64,000 bases of DNA from Humisphaera borealis (GTDB lineage: Bacteria; Planctomycetota; Phycisphaerae; Tepidisphaerales; Tepidisphaeraceae). Below are positions 30,022 to 37,989 of the stretch, piece by piece. Below the pieces are notes generated by a model. The model ran no database searches, was not told the origin of the DNA, and saw only the letters and a list, made by a program, of their open reading frames with translations. The stretch is from positions 4,030,001-4,094,000 of the forward strand of contig NZ_CP063458.1 in the NCBI RefSeq assembly GCF_015169395.1, read 5' to 3'. Position 1 is the stretch's first letter, and every line of letters begins with the position of its first letter. Position numbers and translations under genes: made by a program.

Positions 30022-31989
30022 CTATCCCAGGATCGGCTTGAGGCCGAAGTGCCAGCCGGTGAGCAGTTTGCCTGTGAGGATCGTGGGGCCGTGGGCGCCA
30101 CCGCCGCGGGGCGTGGTCTGCTGCCAGCCCGTGCGTTTCTCCAGGCGGAGGAGCTGGTAGCCGGCGGGGACGTTGGTGAGGGTATACCTGCCGGCGGAGT
30201 TGGTGACGGTCCGCGGCTCGTTGTAGTTGAGCCGGCCGTCCTTGTTCAGGTCGGCCCAGACGAGCCAGCCTTTGAGACCCGCTTCGCCGGCGTCCTGGAT
30301 GCGGTTGCCGTTGAGGTCTTTGAAGACGACGCCAGCGACGGAGCCTTTGCTGGTGACGACGGAAGATTGGACTTCAAAAGCGCCCACATCGACGGTGCCG
30401 CCGACAAGGCGGGCGAAGCCGGTGCCGCGTTGGTCGGTGGTGAGGGGTTTGCCGTCGGCGTCCAGGGCTTTGGCGTTGGAGCCGGCGTTGATGGCGATGC
30501 TGCCGGGGAGCAGGGCCATGGTCTGTGTCGGGCCGCCGTTGCTCGCGAGGGGGCCGAGCTTGAGCTGGGAGGCGGTGACGCCTAGACGGTTACCGTTCTT
30601 GCCATTAACGAGGTTTGTCAGCGATGCTTCGTACACCAGGCTGACGTAGCTATACCAGCCTCCCGAGATGATACCGCCCCAGGCCACCGTGCCGACGACG
30701 TTGTGCGAACTGGACGACCCGATGGTGCCAGGTGGGATGTCCGGTTGGTCGATGTCGCCGCTGTAACTGAAGTCCAGATTGGCGACGTCGCCTGACGCGT
30801 TACCCGCGACGATGCAGTTGGTCAACGTCATTGCCGCACCGACGTTGTAAATGCCACCGGCGACGTTTCCAGCAATCGTACTGCTTCGGACGGTCAGTGG
30901 GCCACGGTTGTATATGCCGCCGCCTACGCCCGTCGAACGCTCGTCGTCAAGACCCTCGTTCCCGTAAAGAGTGGAATCAATCAGCGTGAGCACGCCGCTG
31001 TTGTAAATTCCGCCGCCGGCTCCTGACGAACTTCCAGTGATCGTGCAACCGGTGATCGTCGCGACGCCTGCGTAGATACCGACTCCACTCCCTCCATTTC
31101 CCGACAGGTTGGAGTCCTTCATCGTCAGCACGCCACGGCTTTGGTTGATCGAACCCCAGTTATTCGTGAACGTGCATCGGCGGATGTCCAGCATGCCGGA
31201 GTTTTCGATCGTGCCGCTGAAGTTCTCCGAGAACGTGCTGTCGTTCACAACAAGCGAGCCGGTGTTCTCGATCGTGCTCCCTGTGTTCCGCGAAAGGGTG
31301 CAGTGGTTCAAGATCAGCGTGCCGTTGTTCTGCATGCCTCCGCCCTTGTAGGAGCCTGTAGAGTTCTCGGAGATTGTGCTGTCAGTGACGGTCAGCGTAC
31401 CGAAGTTGATGATCCCGCCGCCGCCGTCGGCGTCCCACGAATAGGGATCGGCTTTTGCCGAGTTGGCTGAGATCACGCATTTGCTGACCGCCAGATTTCC
31501 CGAATTGAAGATCCCGCCTCCACGAGTCTGCTCGTTCGCGTTGGGTGTTCCAGTTCCATTCGCGATCTTCATCCCCAAAAGAGACATGGTCTTGCCGGCA
31601 TCGAGGGAGAAGATTGAAAAGTCGGTGACCGCGGCGGCACTTCGCTGCACCGTCAGCTTCGCCGACCCCGGCCCGGTCAAGGTCAGCGTGTCGGCGATCT
31701 GCGGCAATGCCTTGCCAAGATTGATTGTCCCGGTCACCGAAGCGGCGAAATTGATCGTGTCGGCCCCAGCGTGAGCATTCGCAGCTGTGATCGCTGCACG
31801 GAGGCTGGAGGCATTGAACTTGCCTGCACCGTTGGGGGTGATGGCACCGACCGCATCACCGAGCGTGGTGACGGTGTAGGTGCTGAACAGCAGGCGATTT
31901 TCCAGACGTTCGAGCCAGGGGATACGCAGGTCCGGGGTGATGGTGCGGGCGCCTGAAGACTCGGCCGGGTTTGTTCGCTGGTTTCTCAT
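30022..31989 (-). CDS. CSLREA-type beta-helix surface protein, paralogue of the neighbour
   Basis: This 655-residue protein has the same plan: the LEPRxLL-type motif RLENRLLFS, a CSLREA-like block (SLRAAITAANAHAGADTINFA), a parallel beta-helix of GGGI-x-N-x-G repeats, then the SdrD-B-like tail. The first 80 and last 180 residues are almost identical to those of the downstream gene, while the helix region differs strongly. The ATG at 31989 has a GGGAG site; an in-frame start nine codons earlier lacks one. It lies 67 bp upstream of its paralogue's start, on the same strand, so they may be co-transcribed. Confidence 0.82.
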   Translation of the reverse strand: MRNQRTNPAESSGARTITPDLRIPWLERLENRLLFSTYTVTTLGDAVGAITPNGAGKFNASSLRAAITAANAHAGADTINFAASVTGTINLGKALPQIADTLTLTGPGSAKLTVQRSAAAVTDFSIFSLDAGKTMSLLGMKIANGTGTPNANEQTRGGGIFNSGNLAVSKCVISANSAKADPYSWDADGGGGIINFGTLTVTDSTISENSTGSYKGGGMQNNGTLILNHCTLSRNTGSTIENTGSLVVNDSTFSENFSGTIENSGMLDIRRCTFTNNWGSINQSRGVLTMKDSNLSGNGGSGVGIYAGVATITGCTITGSSSGAGGGIYNSGVLTLIDSTLYGNEGLDDERSTGVGGGIYNRGPLTVRSSTIAGNVAGGIYNVGAAMTLTNCIVAGNASGDVANLDFSYSGDIDQPDIPPGTIGSSSSHNVVGTVAWGGIISGGWYSYVSLVYEASLTNLVNGKNGNRLGVTASQLKLGPLASNGGPTQTMALLPGSIAINAGSNAKALDADGKPLTTDQRGTGFARLVGGTVDVGAFEVQSSVVTSKGSVAGVVFKDLNGNRIQDAGEAGLKGWLVWADLNKDGRLNYNEPRTVTNSAGRYTLTNVPAGYQLLRLEKRTGWQQTTPRGGGAHGPTILTGKLLTGWHFGLKPILG

Positions 31990-32311
31990 GGCTGGCTCCC
32001 GTTGCCGGGCCCGCAAAAACCGGGAATCCCGGTACTGCTGCTGACCGGACCATGACCATGATCGTGCATCGCGGCCGGGGGACGTATGGGGCGAGTATTC
32101 AATCGGGGATCGGGCGAAGTCCTACGAACGGAAGACGGACAGCCAGAACCGGCCCCGTCAGACGGGGAGGAGACTTCTCATGTGCCAGCAGAACGGCCCG
32201 GAAATCGCGGCGATCAACCTGGCCGGCGTCAGATCTAAGGCATTGTCATCAACACTATGACAAGCCGGATCAGTTTGGATGTGGGGAACGCAGGGCCTTC
32301 GAGTGTTCACG

Positions 32312-33031
32312 TCAACGGATAGGGGGAAACGATTCCGGCGGCATCTTGGACGCGATGATCATTGAGATTGCCTGTTCCTTTCCATACACGGTGAGTACAT
32401 CACCGGCCCGAACCCGGAAAGAGCCGGTGGGCGCGCCGAAGTATTCGGCCGCCTTGTCCCCCTCGGTCCGCGTAACCCCGAGCACTAAAACGCCGCGCGA
32501 GCCGAGCAGCGACTCCTTGAGCATGCGATTGATCAGCCACGAATCCGAACCGATTTTGATCTCCGAAACGACGTAGCCGGCGTGTACGCGCAGCAGTAAC
32601 GCAAAGTCCGCTACATGAAGCGCCCCGGTGCGACGGAGGGACCAGGCGATTATCCGGTCCAGCAGTTGCCGCGTAGGCCAGACGCTGGAGAGCACGCCGA
32701 TCAGGATCAGACCGCCGATGATGGTGCCGGCGAGCCACAACTCCTGCTGCGGGCTGTCGGCACGGACGAACGCGACGATGAGCGAGCCAAGACTGGCCGC
32801 AATGCCGAGGTTTCCGGCGAGGATCAGGTGCTTGATGATTCGTCGGCGAGTGGGGTGGGACACCACCATCTCGGCTTCGCTGGTCGTGAAACCGACGCCG
32901 AAGAATGCTGAGTAGGCTTGGAAGTCGGCGGTATCGGGAGAGAGCCCCGTCAGAACCAGCGCCGCTTTTCCGAGGCGTACGAGGAACAGCGACACCGCCA
33001 CAATCGCCAGCAACGAGATTCCCGCGATCAT
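32312..33031 (-). CDS. Membrane protein with C-terminal TrkA-C (RCK-C)-like domain
   Basis: This 239-residue protein has three predicted membrane segments (about residues 3-24, 68-90 and 98-118). A soluble C-terminal region of about 95 residues (GYVVSEIKIGSDSWLINRML, RGVLVLGVTRTEGD, FRVRAGDVLTVYGKEQAI) resembles the ligand-sensing TrkA-C domain of potassium transport regulators. The complete Trk channel is absent, so it may be a stand-alone ion-sensing membrane protein of unknown role. A GGAG site lies before the ATG. It is divergent from the recombinase over about 500 bp. Confidence 0.65.
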   Translation of the reverse strand: MIAGISLLAIVAVSLFLVRLGKAALVLTGLSPDTADFQAYSAFFGVGFTTSEAEMVVSHPTRRRIIKHLILAGNLGIAASLGSLIVAFVRADSPQQELWLAGTIIGGLILIGVLSSVWPTRQLLDRIIAWSLRRTGALHVADFALLLRVHAGYVVSEIKIGSDSWLINRMLKESLLGSRGVLVLGVTRTEGDKAAEYFGAPTGSFRVRAGDVLTVYGKEQAISMIIASKMPPESFPPIR

Positions 33032-33225
33032 TTGTCTCTCCGCCGTATGCCCTGATTCAATCCCTTACCCCGGCCCACGCAACCTCCATCGCGGGGACCA
33101 AGATTCCTATAAGCAAGCGCAATCGTACAAGAACTGCCGCCCGTTGCGCACTGTGTTGCTGCCACGCTTGGGCCAAGTAAACGCTATCCAGCTACCTGAG
33201 GGTGTGCGCTGCTATAGAGGCGGTC

Positions 33226-33378
33226 ATGCAGCGCCGTGACTTTATGCGATCGGCAGGGTTCGAAGTTGATTCGCCCGATGACCTCATCAAAGAGTTACGC
33301 GATTCCCTCTTTTCGCCAGGGTCGCCAATGGGGATTGATCCACTACCTGCGCGAAAGCTCTGGAGGTCTGTTGTTTAG
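33226..33378 (+). CDS. Possible small protein or truncated gene start, 50 residues
   Basis: The frame starts MQRRDFMRSAGFEVDS and ends KLWRSVV. A TATAGA box stands seven bases before the ATG, similar to other leaderless-type promoters in this window. The sequence is hydrophilic and ordinary in composition. I do not recognise it; it may be the N-terminus of a gene cut off by insertion of the recombinase segment. Confidence 0.3.
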   Translation: MQRRDFMRSAGFEVDSPDDLIKELRDSLFSPGSPMGIDPLPARKLWRSVV

Positions 33379-33482
33379 GCGGCCATTCGCCGGCCGATCA
33401 TTGAGATCAAAGTGTAAAGGGTGAGTATCGGCGAGAAACGTCACGATTACTGGCCGGGCGGAAGCGATCGAAATCGTAATGT

Positions 33483-33541
33483 GTCATGTATAAATGACTC
33501 TTTACATTGCGAGTTCAGGCGTGCTAGAATTCTGACATGTC
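33483..33541 (+). promoter_or_regulatory. Leaderless-type promoter of the recombinase with two palindromes
   Basis: TTTACA (33501-33506), an 18-base spacer and TAGAAT (33525-33530) end six bases before the ATG. The perfect palindrome TGACATGTCA (33532-33541) covers the start codon, and an inverted repeat GTCAT...ATGAC lies at 33484-33499 just upstream of -35. The arrangement suggests a repressor, possibly the recombinase itself, binding both sites. Confidence 0.55.
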
Positions 33542-34121
33542 AAAGCACACCGCCATTTACTGCCGGGTCTCTACGAAATCTCAGGACACCGCCTCCCAGG
33601 AGCCCGATCTAAAGCGTTACGCCGACGCCTGTGGCGAAGCTGTGACCTGGTACCGCGACCAGTTCACCGGAAAGACGATGGAGCGTCGGGGGTGGAACAA
33701 GCTGATGGAGGACGTGCGACTCGGGAAAGTGTCTCGCATCGTCTGCTGGCGTTTCGATCGGCTGGGCAGAACGGCCAAAGGGCTCACGGCACTCTTCGAA
33801 GAGCTTGGCGAACGTCGTGTGAACCTCGTAAGCATCAAGGACGGAATTGACCTGCATACGGCTACCGGCCGCCTTATGGCCAACGTGCTGGCTTCGGTGG
33901 CGCAATACGAGACCGAAGTCCGTGCCGAACGCGTTCGCGCGGGCCAGGCGATCGCCAAGGCTCGGGGCAAGACATGGGGCGGGTCTGAGAAGGGCCGTCG
34001 GCTATCCGTCACGGATGAACAAGTCCGAACAATCAAACGAATGGTAGCTGAAGGGGAGAAGATCACTGCGATTGCGAGTGCCACGGGACTCACTCGTCCG
34101 ACGGTCTATCGCTATATATAG
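33537..34121 (+). CDS. Small serine recombinase (resolvase/invertase family)
   Basis: This 194-residue protein has the resolvase catalytic domain: IYCRVSTKSQ with nucleophile Ser12, the arginine-containing RIVCWRFDRLGRTAKGL, and the LASVAQYETEVRAERVRAG helix. A C-terminal helix-turn-helix follows (TDEQVRTIKRMVAEGEKITAIASATGLTRPTVYRYI region). It cuts and rejoins DNA at short crossover sites, causing resolution or inversion. The length is normal for the short form, so it is not a large integrase. No obvious pair of crossover sites was found nearby. Translation probably starts from a leaderless mRNA. Confidence 0.9.
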   Translation: MSKHTAIYCRVSTKSQDTASQEPDLKRYADACGEAVTWYRDQFTGKTMERRGWNKLMEDVRLGKVSRIVCWRFDRLGRTAKGLTALFEELGERRVNLVSIKDGIDLHTATGRLMANVLASVAQYETEVRAERVRAGQAIAKARGKTWGGSEKGRRLSVTDEQVRTIKRMVAEGEKITAIASATGLTRPTVYRYI

Positions 34122-34240
34122 GCTCAAGTGGGGTGGCCCTCGGGAAGTGACAAGCTTCGTAACGGCCTTGAGGGTCGAAACACTTGCCATCTTCTGACAT
34201 GAACCGTCTCGACTACTCCATTGACAATCGAGGTAAGACA

Positions 34241-35044
34241 ATGAATCGTTTCTGCATCACCGCCATATTCGCCGTCGTCACCCCGGTCCTGGCCCTTGCT
34301 GCCGATGGTCCTGAAGCCGATGACTTCAACACGCAGTTGATGCGAGCAACCGTGAAACTCAGCCACGATAGATCCACCGGCACGGGGTTCGTTCTGGCGA
34401 AGGGCAAGAACTATCTCCTCGTCACAGCGGCTCATGTCTTCGACAATACTCCAGGTGACGAGACTTCGGTGGTCTTCCGCAGCAAACAAGGAGAAGGGGA
34501 ATACACCAAGGAACCCACGAAGCTCGCTATCCGAAAAGACGGTAAACCACTCTGGACCAAGCATCCCAGCGAAGATGTCGCCGTCATCTGGGTTGTCCCG
34601 CCAAAGAATGCTGATCTTCCGGTACTTACGACCGATCTTTTGGCGACGGACGACTTGTTGCGAAAGCACAAGATTCACCCAGGCGATCAACTTTCCTGTC
34701 TCGGTTATCCGCATCGAGAGGAAGCAAGCAAGGCAGGATTTCCTATCCTCCGAGATGGCCCTATTGCCAGCTTTCCTTTACTGCCCACGGCGAAAGCGAA
34801 AACCTTCTACCTCAGCATGAACACGTTCGAGGGGGATAGCGGTGGGCCCGTCTATCTGGCTCGTCCAAGCCCAGCGAACCCTCAGAGAGAGGAACGGCTC
34901 ATCGTCGGTTTGGTTTCGGGCCAACGATTCCTGGACGAAGAGGCCAAGTTGATCTACGGCACGACGAAGCTCCGGCATCGACTCGGACTTGCCATCGTGG
35001 TTCACGCAGCGTTCATCCGGGAGACGGTTGATCTTCTCAATTGA
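34241..35044 (+). CDS. Secreted trypsin-like serine protease
   Basis: This 267-residue protein has a signal peptide (residues 1-21, ending LALAADG). The catalytic triad is visible: His65 in TAAHVF, Asp112 in SEDVAVIWV and Ser200 in GDSGGP. The layout matches trypsin/DegP-like proteases without a PDZ domain, acting outside the cytoplasm. The ATG at 34241 is preceded by GAGGT and starts the signal peptide; an earlier ATG at 34184 would put 19 residues before it. It follows the recombinase by about 120 bp on the same strand. Confidence 0.85.
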   Translation: MNRFCITAIFAVVTPVLALAADGPEADDFNTQLMRATVKLSHDRSTGTGFVLAKGKNYLLVTAAHVFDNTPGDETSVVFRSKQGEGEYTKEPTKLAIRKDGKPLWTKHPSEDVAVIWVVPPKNADLPVLTTDLLATDDLLRKHKIHPGDQLSCLGYPHREEASKAGFPILRDGPIASFPLLPTAKAKTFYLSMNTFEGDSGGPVYLARPSPANPQREERLIVGLVSGQRFLDEEAKLIYGTTKLRHRLGLAIVVHAAFIRETVDLLN

Positions 35045-35103
35045 TTGGACGAAAGATCGGGTGATCGATCCGAGGCAACGAGCAAGAGCAAGGCGGTTGT
35101 AGC

Positions 35104-35271
35104 ATGAGCAAGCAAGCACCCCGACAAACCGACGAAGACCAGGCGAACGACGCGCCGCCGGATCAGTTCGTGATGTACACGCACGGATGTCGGAATGGCT
35201 ATCGGGTTCGTCCTGCTTCGCGTGCTTTCCGCAAAATCTCGGCAAGTTCCCTCGCCTTCTCGGGCTGTTGA
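35104..35271 (+). CDS. Possible truncated gene start, 55 residues
   Basis: The frame begins MSKQAPRQTDEDQANDAPP and seems natural for about 30 codons. From about 35195 onward it runs antisense into the sulfatase remnant. It is probably the 5' end of a gene whose remainder was lost at that junction. No family is recognised. Confidence 0.25.
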   Translation: MSKQAPRQTDEDQANDAPPDQFVMYTHGCRNGYRVRPASRAFRKISASSLAFSGC

Positions 35272-35405
35272 TCCGCGAGGTTCTTCTTCTCCGCGAGATC
35301 GTCAGCGAGATTGAATAGCTGCAGGCCAGCGCCGGCACCAGTATCGCGCGGCGGGCGGTCGTTATCTTCCACCGCGGCGGCAAGGAGAGTGAGAGTGTGT
35401 TTCAT
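35199..35405 (-). pseudogene. Sulfatase gene reduced by an internal deletion
   Basis: The product would start with a signal peptide beginning (MKHTLTLLAAAV) and jump directly to the C-terminal tail of a secreted sulfatase (LQLFNLADDLAEKKNLADQQ, EKARELAEILRKARE). The whole catalytic domain, including the CxPxR site, is missing while the frame stays open. It lies 21 bp downstream of the DUF4838 gene on the same strand, so it was the second gene of that operon. Confidence 0.65.
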
Positions 35406-35426
35406 AATGAGTTTTTTGCCCGTCAA

Positions 35427-37409
35427 CTACTCCAACCCCGCCGCCTGCATCTCTTTCAGCGTTTTGGGTGAGAGCGGGGCGTCGGGGTGGAGGCCTTCGG
35501 TGCGCTTGTTGCGTCCGCCCGGTGCTCCAAGGGCGAAGACGGAACGCCAGTTGATGGCGAAGGCGGGATACTCCTTTTCCATGACATCAACTCTGGCCCA
35601 GTTGGCGAGCACTTGCGCTTTGGCGGCGGCGTCCTTGCCTTTGCTGGCCTCGAACTTCTGCATCGCGGCTCTCGTGCTGACGACGAGCTTGGTGAACTCG
35701 AATCCGCAGCGCGTGAAATGCAGCCGTCGGCGATATTTCTCATCCGCCTTGCCCAGCTTCGCGGCGGCGGCGTCGAGATGCGACTGCGCTTCCGCCAGCA
35801 GCGCGGGCGTGTATTTCTCCGGGAGTTCGAATGCACGCATCCGGCTCGGCTTTGCACTCACGAACTCCATTCGCGTGCGCTCCAGCAGTTCCCAGTAGGC
35901 TTTCAAATCGGCGGAGGCGGGGCCGTAGGTGCGCTGGTAGTAATCATTCATCACGGCCTGCACGTCGGCGCGGGGATTCCACGCGAGATGCGCGACCGCG
36001 TAGTAGTGCGGGCCTTGATTCGCCCAGTGATACCAGAACATGTCGAAGAAGATGCCAATGCAGTGCGTGTCGGCGGCGAAGCGGAAGTCGTCGCCTGCCT
36101 GCGCCATCGCCACGTCGGGCATGCCCCAGGTGAGACCGGCGGGGTTGCCGAGATTCGGCCGCCACATGATGTGCGCGGCTTTCGCGGCCCAGTCGGTGTG
36201 CTGCTTCATCGGCGTCTCACGCTCCTTGGGGGACCGCATGGAGAAATTGCTCACGCTCGCGATGATGACGTTTGCATCCGGCACGGCGGCGATGGGCGCG
36301 GGTCGTGAGTAGCCGTAGGCGAGCAATTGCACATACAGTTCCTTGTCCGGGTAACGCTGCTTGAGCATGCGAGCGAGTGTGTTCGCGAAGATGACCTGTC
36401 GGTCGCTCACTGCGGGGCGATCTTCGCCGTGGTTCTTCCAGCGGAAGGGGAACTTCTCGGCCTCGGGTCGGTCCTTCGCCTGACACTCCTTGCACACGCA
36501 ATGGCCGTAGCCGTACCCATCGTTCTCGCTGGCATTGAAAAGCCGCTTCGTCGGATTGTCGCGCAATTGCTCGTCCACCTCAGCCAGCCACTGGTTCCAC
36601 ACCTTGGGGTTGGATTCGCACATTTTCGTGTGCCTCGCCTCCGGATTCGGGCTGCGGGTGCCATCGGGCTGCAACGCGAAGAAGTCGGGATTCGTCTTCG
36701 AGTATTTCTCCCACCAATGGCCGAAGCCATGGCCCCCCTCGAGTTCCATGGAGTCGAGTTGCACGCGCTGGACCCGCGCCCACTCGAGGTCGGGACCCTC
36801 CTTGTGATCGCCAAGCTGCAGTTTCGTGAACAGGCCCGCCCGCGCCCGGATCTGCGGATGATAACGCTGCTCCATCGGCGCCAGGGCGATGCGCTCCTGT
36901 TTGATCACGTCCTCTTCGCCAGGCCAGAGCCAGCGCACGCCGAGCTGATCGCGGAGGAAGGTATAAACCGCGTTCGCCGTGCCATACTCCTGCTGCACGC
37001 CCGTCTTCTTGCTGAGTCGGCCATCGGCAGTCATGTGCGCCGGGTCCCAACGGTCGCGCCCAGCGATGACGAGATGCTTCTCATTCGCCGCGATGAGCGT
37101 CTCCTCAGGATGTTTGAAATCGAAATCCGTTTTCGGAAACAGCGTCTTCACCACCGGCTGCACGCCAATCCAGATCGCCCGCTCCGGCACTACTTTCGGC
37201 TCGCCATCGATCACCTCCGGCTTTTGGCCGCTCATCTTCTCGATGTAGCTCGCAAGCGTCACTGCCGCATCCCGCGTGCGCGGCGGCGCGTCTTTGACGA
37301 CGATTATCGGCGCGGGGGCGATGCCTGCATCGGTGACGATGAAGTCGGCGGCTTGGAGCGACGCAAGAGTGCATCCCAATATGACAAGCGAGAGGAGAGT
37401 GATTTTCAT
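35427..37409 (-). CDS. DUF4838 secreted protein, alpha-glucuronidase-like
   Basis: This 660-residue exported protein has a signal peptide (LLSLVILGCTLASLQAAD). Residues 25-150 resemble the N-terminal alpha/beta domain of glycosidases (AAVTLASYIEKMSGQKPEV, IWIGVQP). The central DUF4838 region has YGTANAVYTFLRDQLGVRWLWPGE, NASENDGYGYGHCVCKEC and PHYYAVAHLAWNPRADV. The family is found in polysaccharide-degradation loci and probably acts on sugar acids; direct biochemistry is not known to me. It is the first gene of an operon with a decayed sulfatase. Confidence 0.82.
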   Translation of the reverse strand: MKITLLSLVILGCTLASLQAADFIVTDAGIAPAPIIVVKDAPPRTRDAAVTLASYIEKMSGQKPEVIDGEPKVVPERAIWIGVQPVVKTLFPKTDFDFKHPEETLIAANEKHLVIAGRDRWDPAHMTADGRLSKKTGVQQEYGTANAVYTFLRDQLGVRWLWPGEEDVIKQERIALAPMEQRYHPQIRARAGLFTKLQLGDHKEGPDLEWARVQRVQLDSMELEGGHGFGHWWEKYSKTNPDFFALQPDGTRSPNPEARHTKMCESNPKVWNQWLAEVDEQLRDNPTKRLFNASENDGYGYGHCVCKECQAKDRPEAEKFPFRWKNHGEDRPAVSDRQVIFANTLARMLKQRYPDKELYVQLLAYGYSRPAPIAAVPDANVIIASVSNFSMRSPKERETPMKQHTDWAAKAAHIMWRPNLGNPAGLTWGMPDVAMAQAGDDFRFAADTHCIGIFFDMFWYHWANQGPHYYAVAHLAWNPRADVQAVMNDYYQRTYGPASADLKAYWELLERTRMEFVSAKPSRMRAFELPEKYTPALLAEAQSHLDAAAAKLGKADEKYRRRLHFTRCGFEFTKLVVSTRAAMQKFEASKGKDAAAKAQVLANWARVDVMEKEYPAFAINWRSVFALGAPGGRNKRTEGLHPDAPLSPKTLKEMQAAGLE

Positions 37410-37425
37410 GATTCTTCAGACCTGG

Positions 37426-37530
37426 TTACTTGATTTCGATCTTCCCAAACTTCTCCGGCACGTGCCAGCCGGCCCTCGTCGGAGAGAACGCTTGCAGCTC
37501 GGGTTTCTTGAAGTCGAGGGCGCGTTGGCG
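37426..37530 (-). pseudogene. C-terminal remnant of an unrecognised gene
   Basis: The last about 35 codons on the minus strand (FKKPELQAFSPTRAGWHVPEKFGKIEIK part) read like the natural end of a protein, with ordinary hydrophobicity and a stop at 37426. It is placed like an upstream operon partner of DUF4838. The 5' part is missing. Family unknown. Confidence 0.3.
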
Positions 37531-37547
37531 GCCTACGTTGAAACACC

Positions 37548-37736
37548 ATGGAGCTTGCGCGGTGTGCTTCGCACCTGCGACGCGATGGCGTGGATCTGAA
37601 TTGGCTTCGACTTCGCCGACGACTGGGATTCGCACTGTCTGTTATCGCCGGTTGCGTGCATTTCATCTTCTGTCTAGGCTTCTTCGTCGCTCTCTGCCTC
37701 GGCGGATCTGAGGTCTGGCAACGCCTCTTCAACTGA
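37548..37736 (+). CDS. Possible small membrane protein, 62 residues
   Basis: The frame has an Arg-rich start and one membrane segment (LSVIAGCVHFIFCLGFFVALCLGG, about residues 30-53). It ends 10 bp before the DUF3311 gene and could be the first gene of the transporter operon. I do not recognise a family and chance coding is possible. Confidence 0.3.
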   Translation: MELARCASHLRRDGVDLNWLRLRRRLGFALSVIAGCVHFIFCLGFFVALCLGGSEVWQRLFN

Positions 37737-37746
37737 CCGAATACTT

Positions 37747-37989
37747 ATGAAGAAAACCATCCTCCTCACCCTGCTGATCACCGTGGTCTATGTGCTCCAC
37801 CATGATTTCTGGAACTGGAAGAAGGTTGAGCCGCTGGTGCTCGGCTTCCTTCCCATCGGCCTCGCCTACCACGTGGCCTACTCAATCGTGGCGGCGATAA
37901 CGATGGCCCTGCTTGTGCGTTGCGCCTGGCCAAAGCATCTCGACGAGGATGAACAGTCCAAGCCGGAAATCAGGAGGGACGCGAAATGA
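37747..37989 (+). CDS. DUF3311-like small membrane subunit of an SSS symporter
   Basis: This 80-residue protein has two membrane helices (about residues 4-18 and 40-60). It carries the pattern DFWNWKKVEPLVLGFLPIGLAYH, which fits DUF3311-type proteins found next to sodium:solute symporters. Its stop codon overlaps the start codon of the symporter (ATGA), giving translational coupling. It probably helps assembly or activity of the transporter. Confidence 0.75.
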   Translation: MKKTILLTLLITVVYVLHHDFWNWKKVEPLVLGFLPIGLAYHVAYSIVAAITMALLVRCAWPKHLDEDEQSKPEIRRDAK

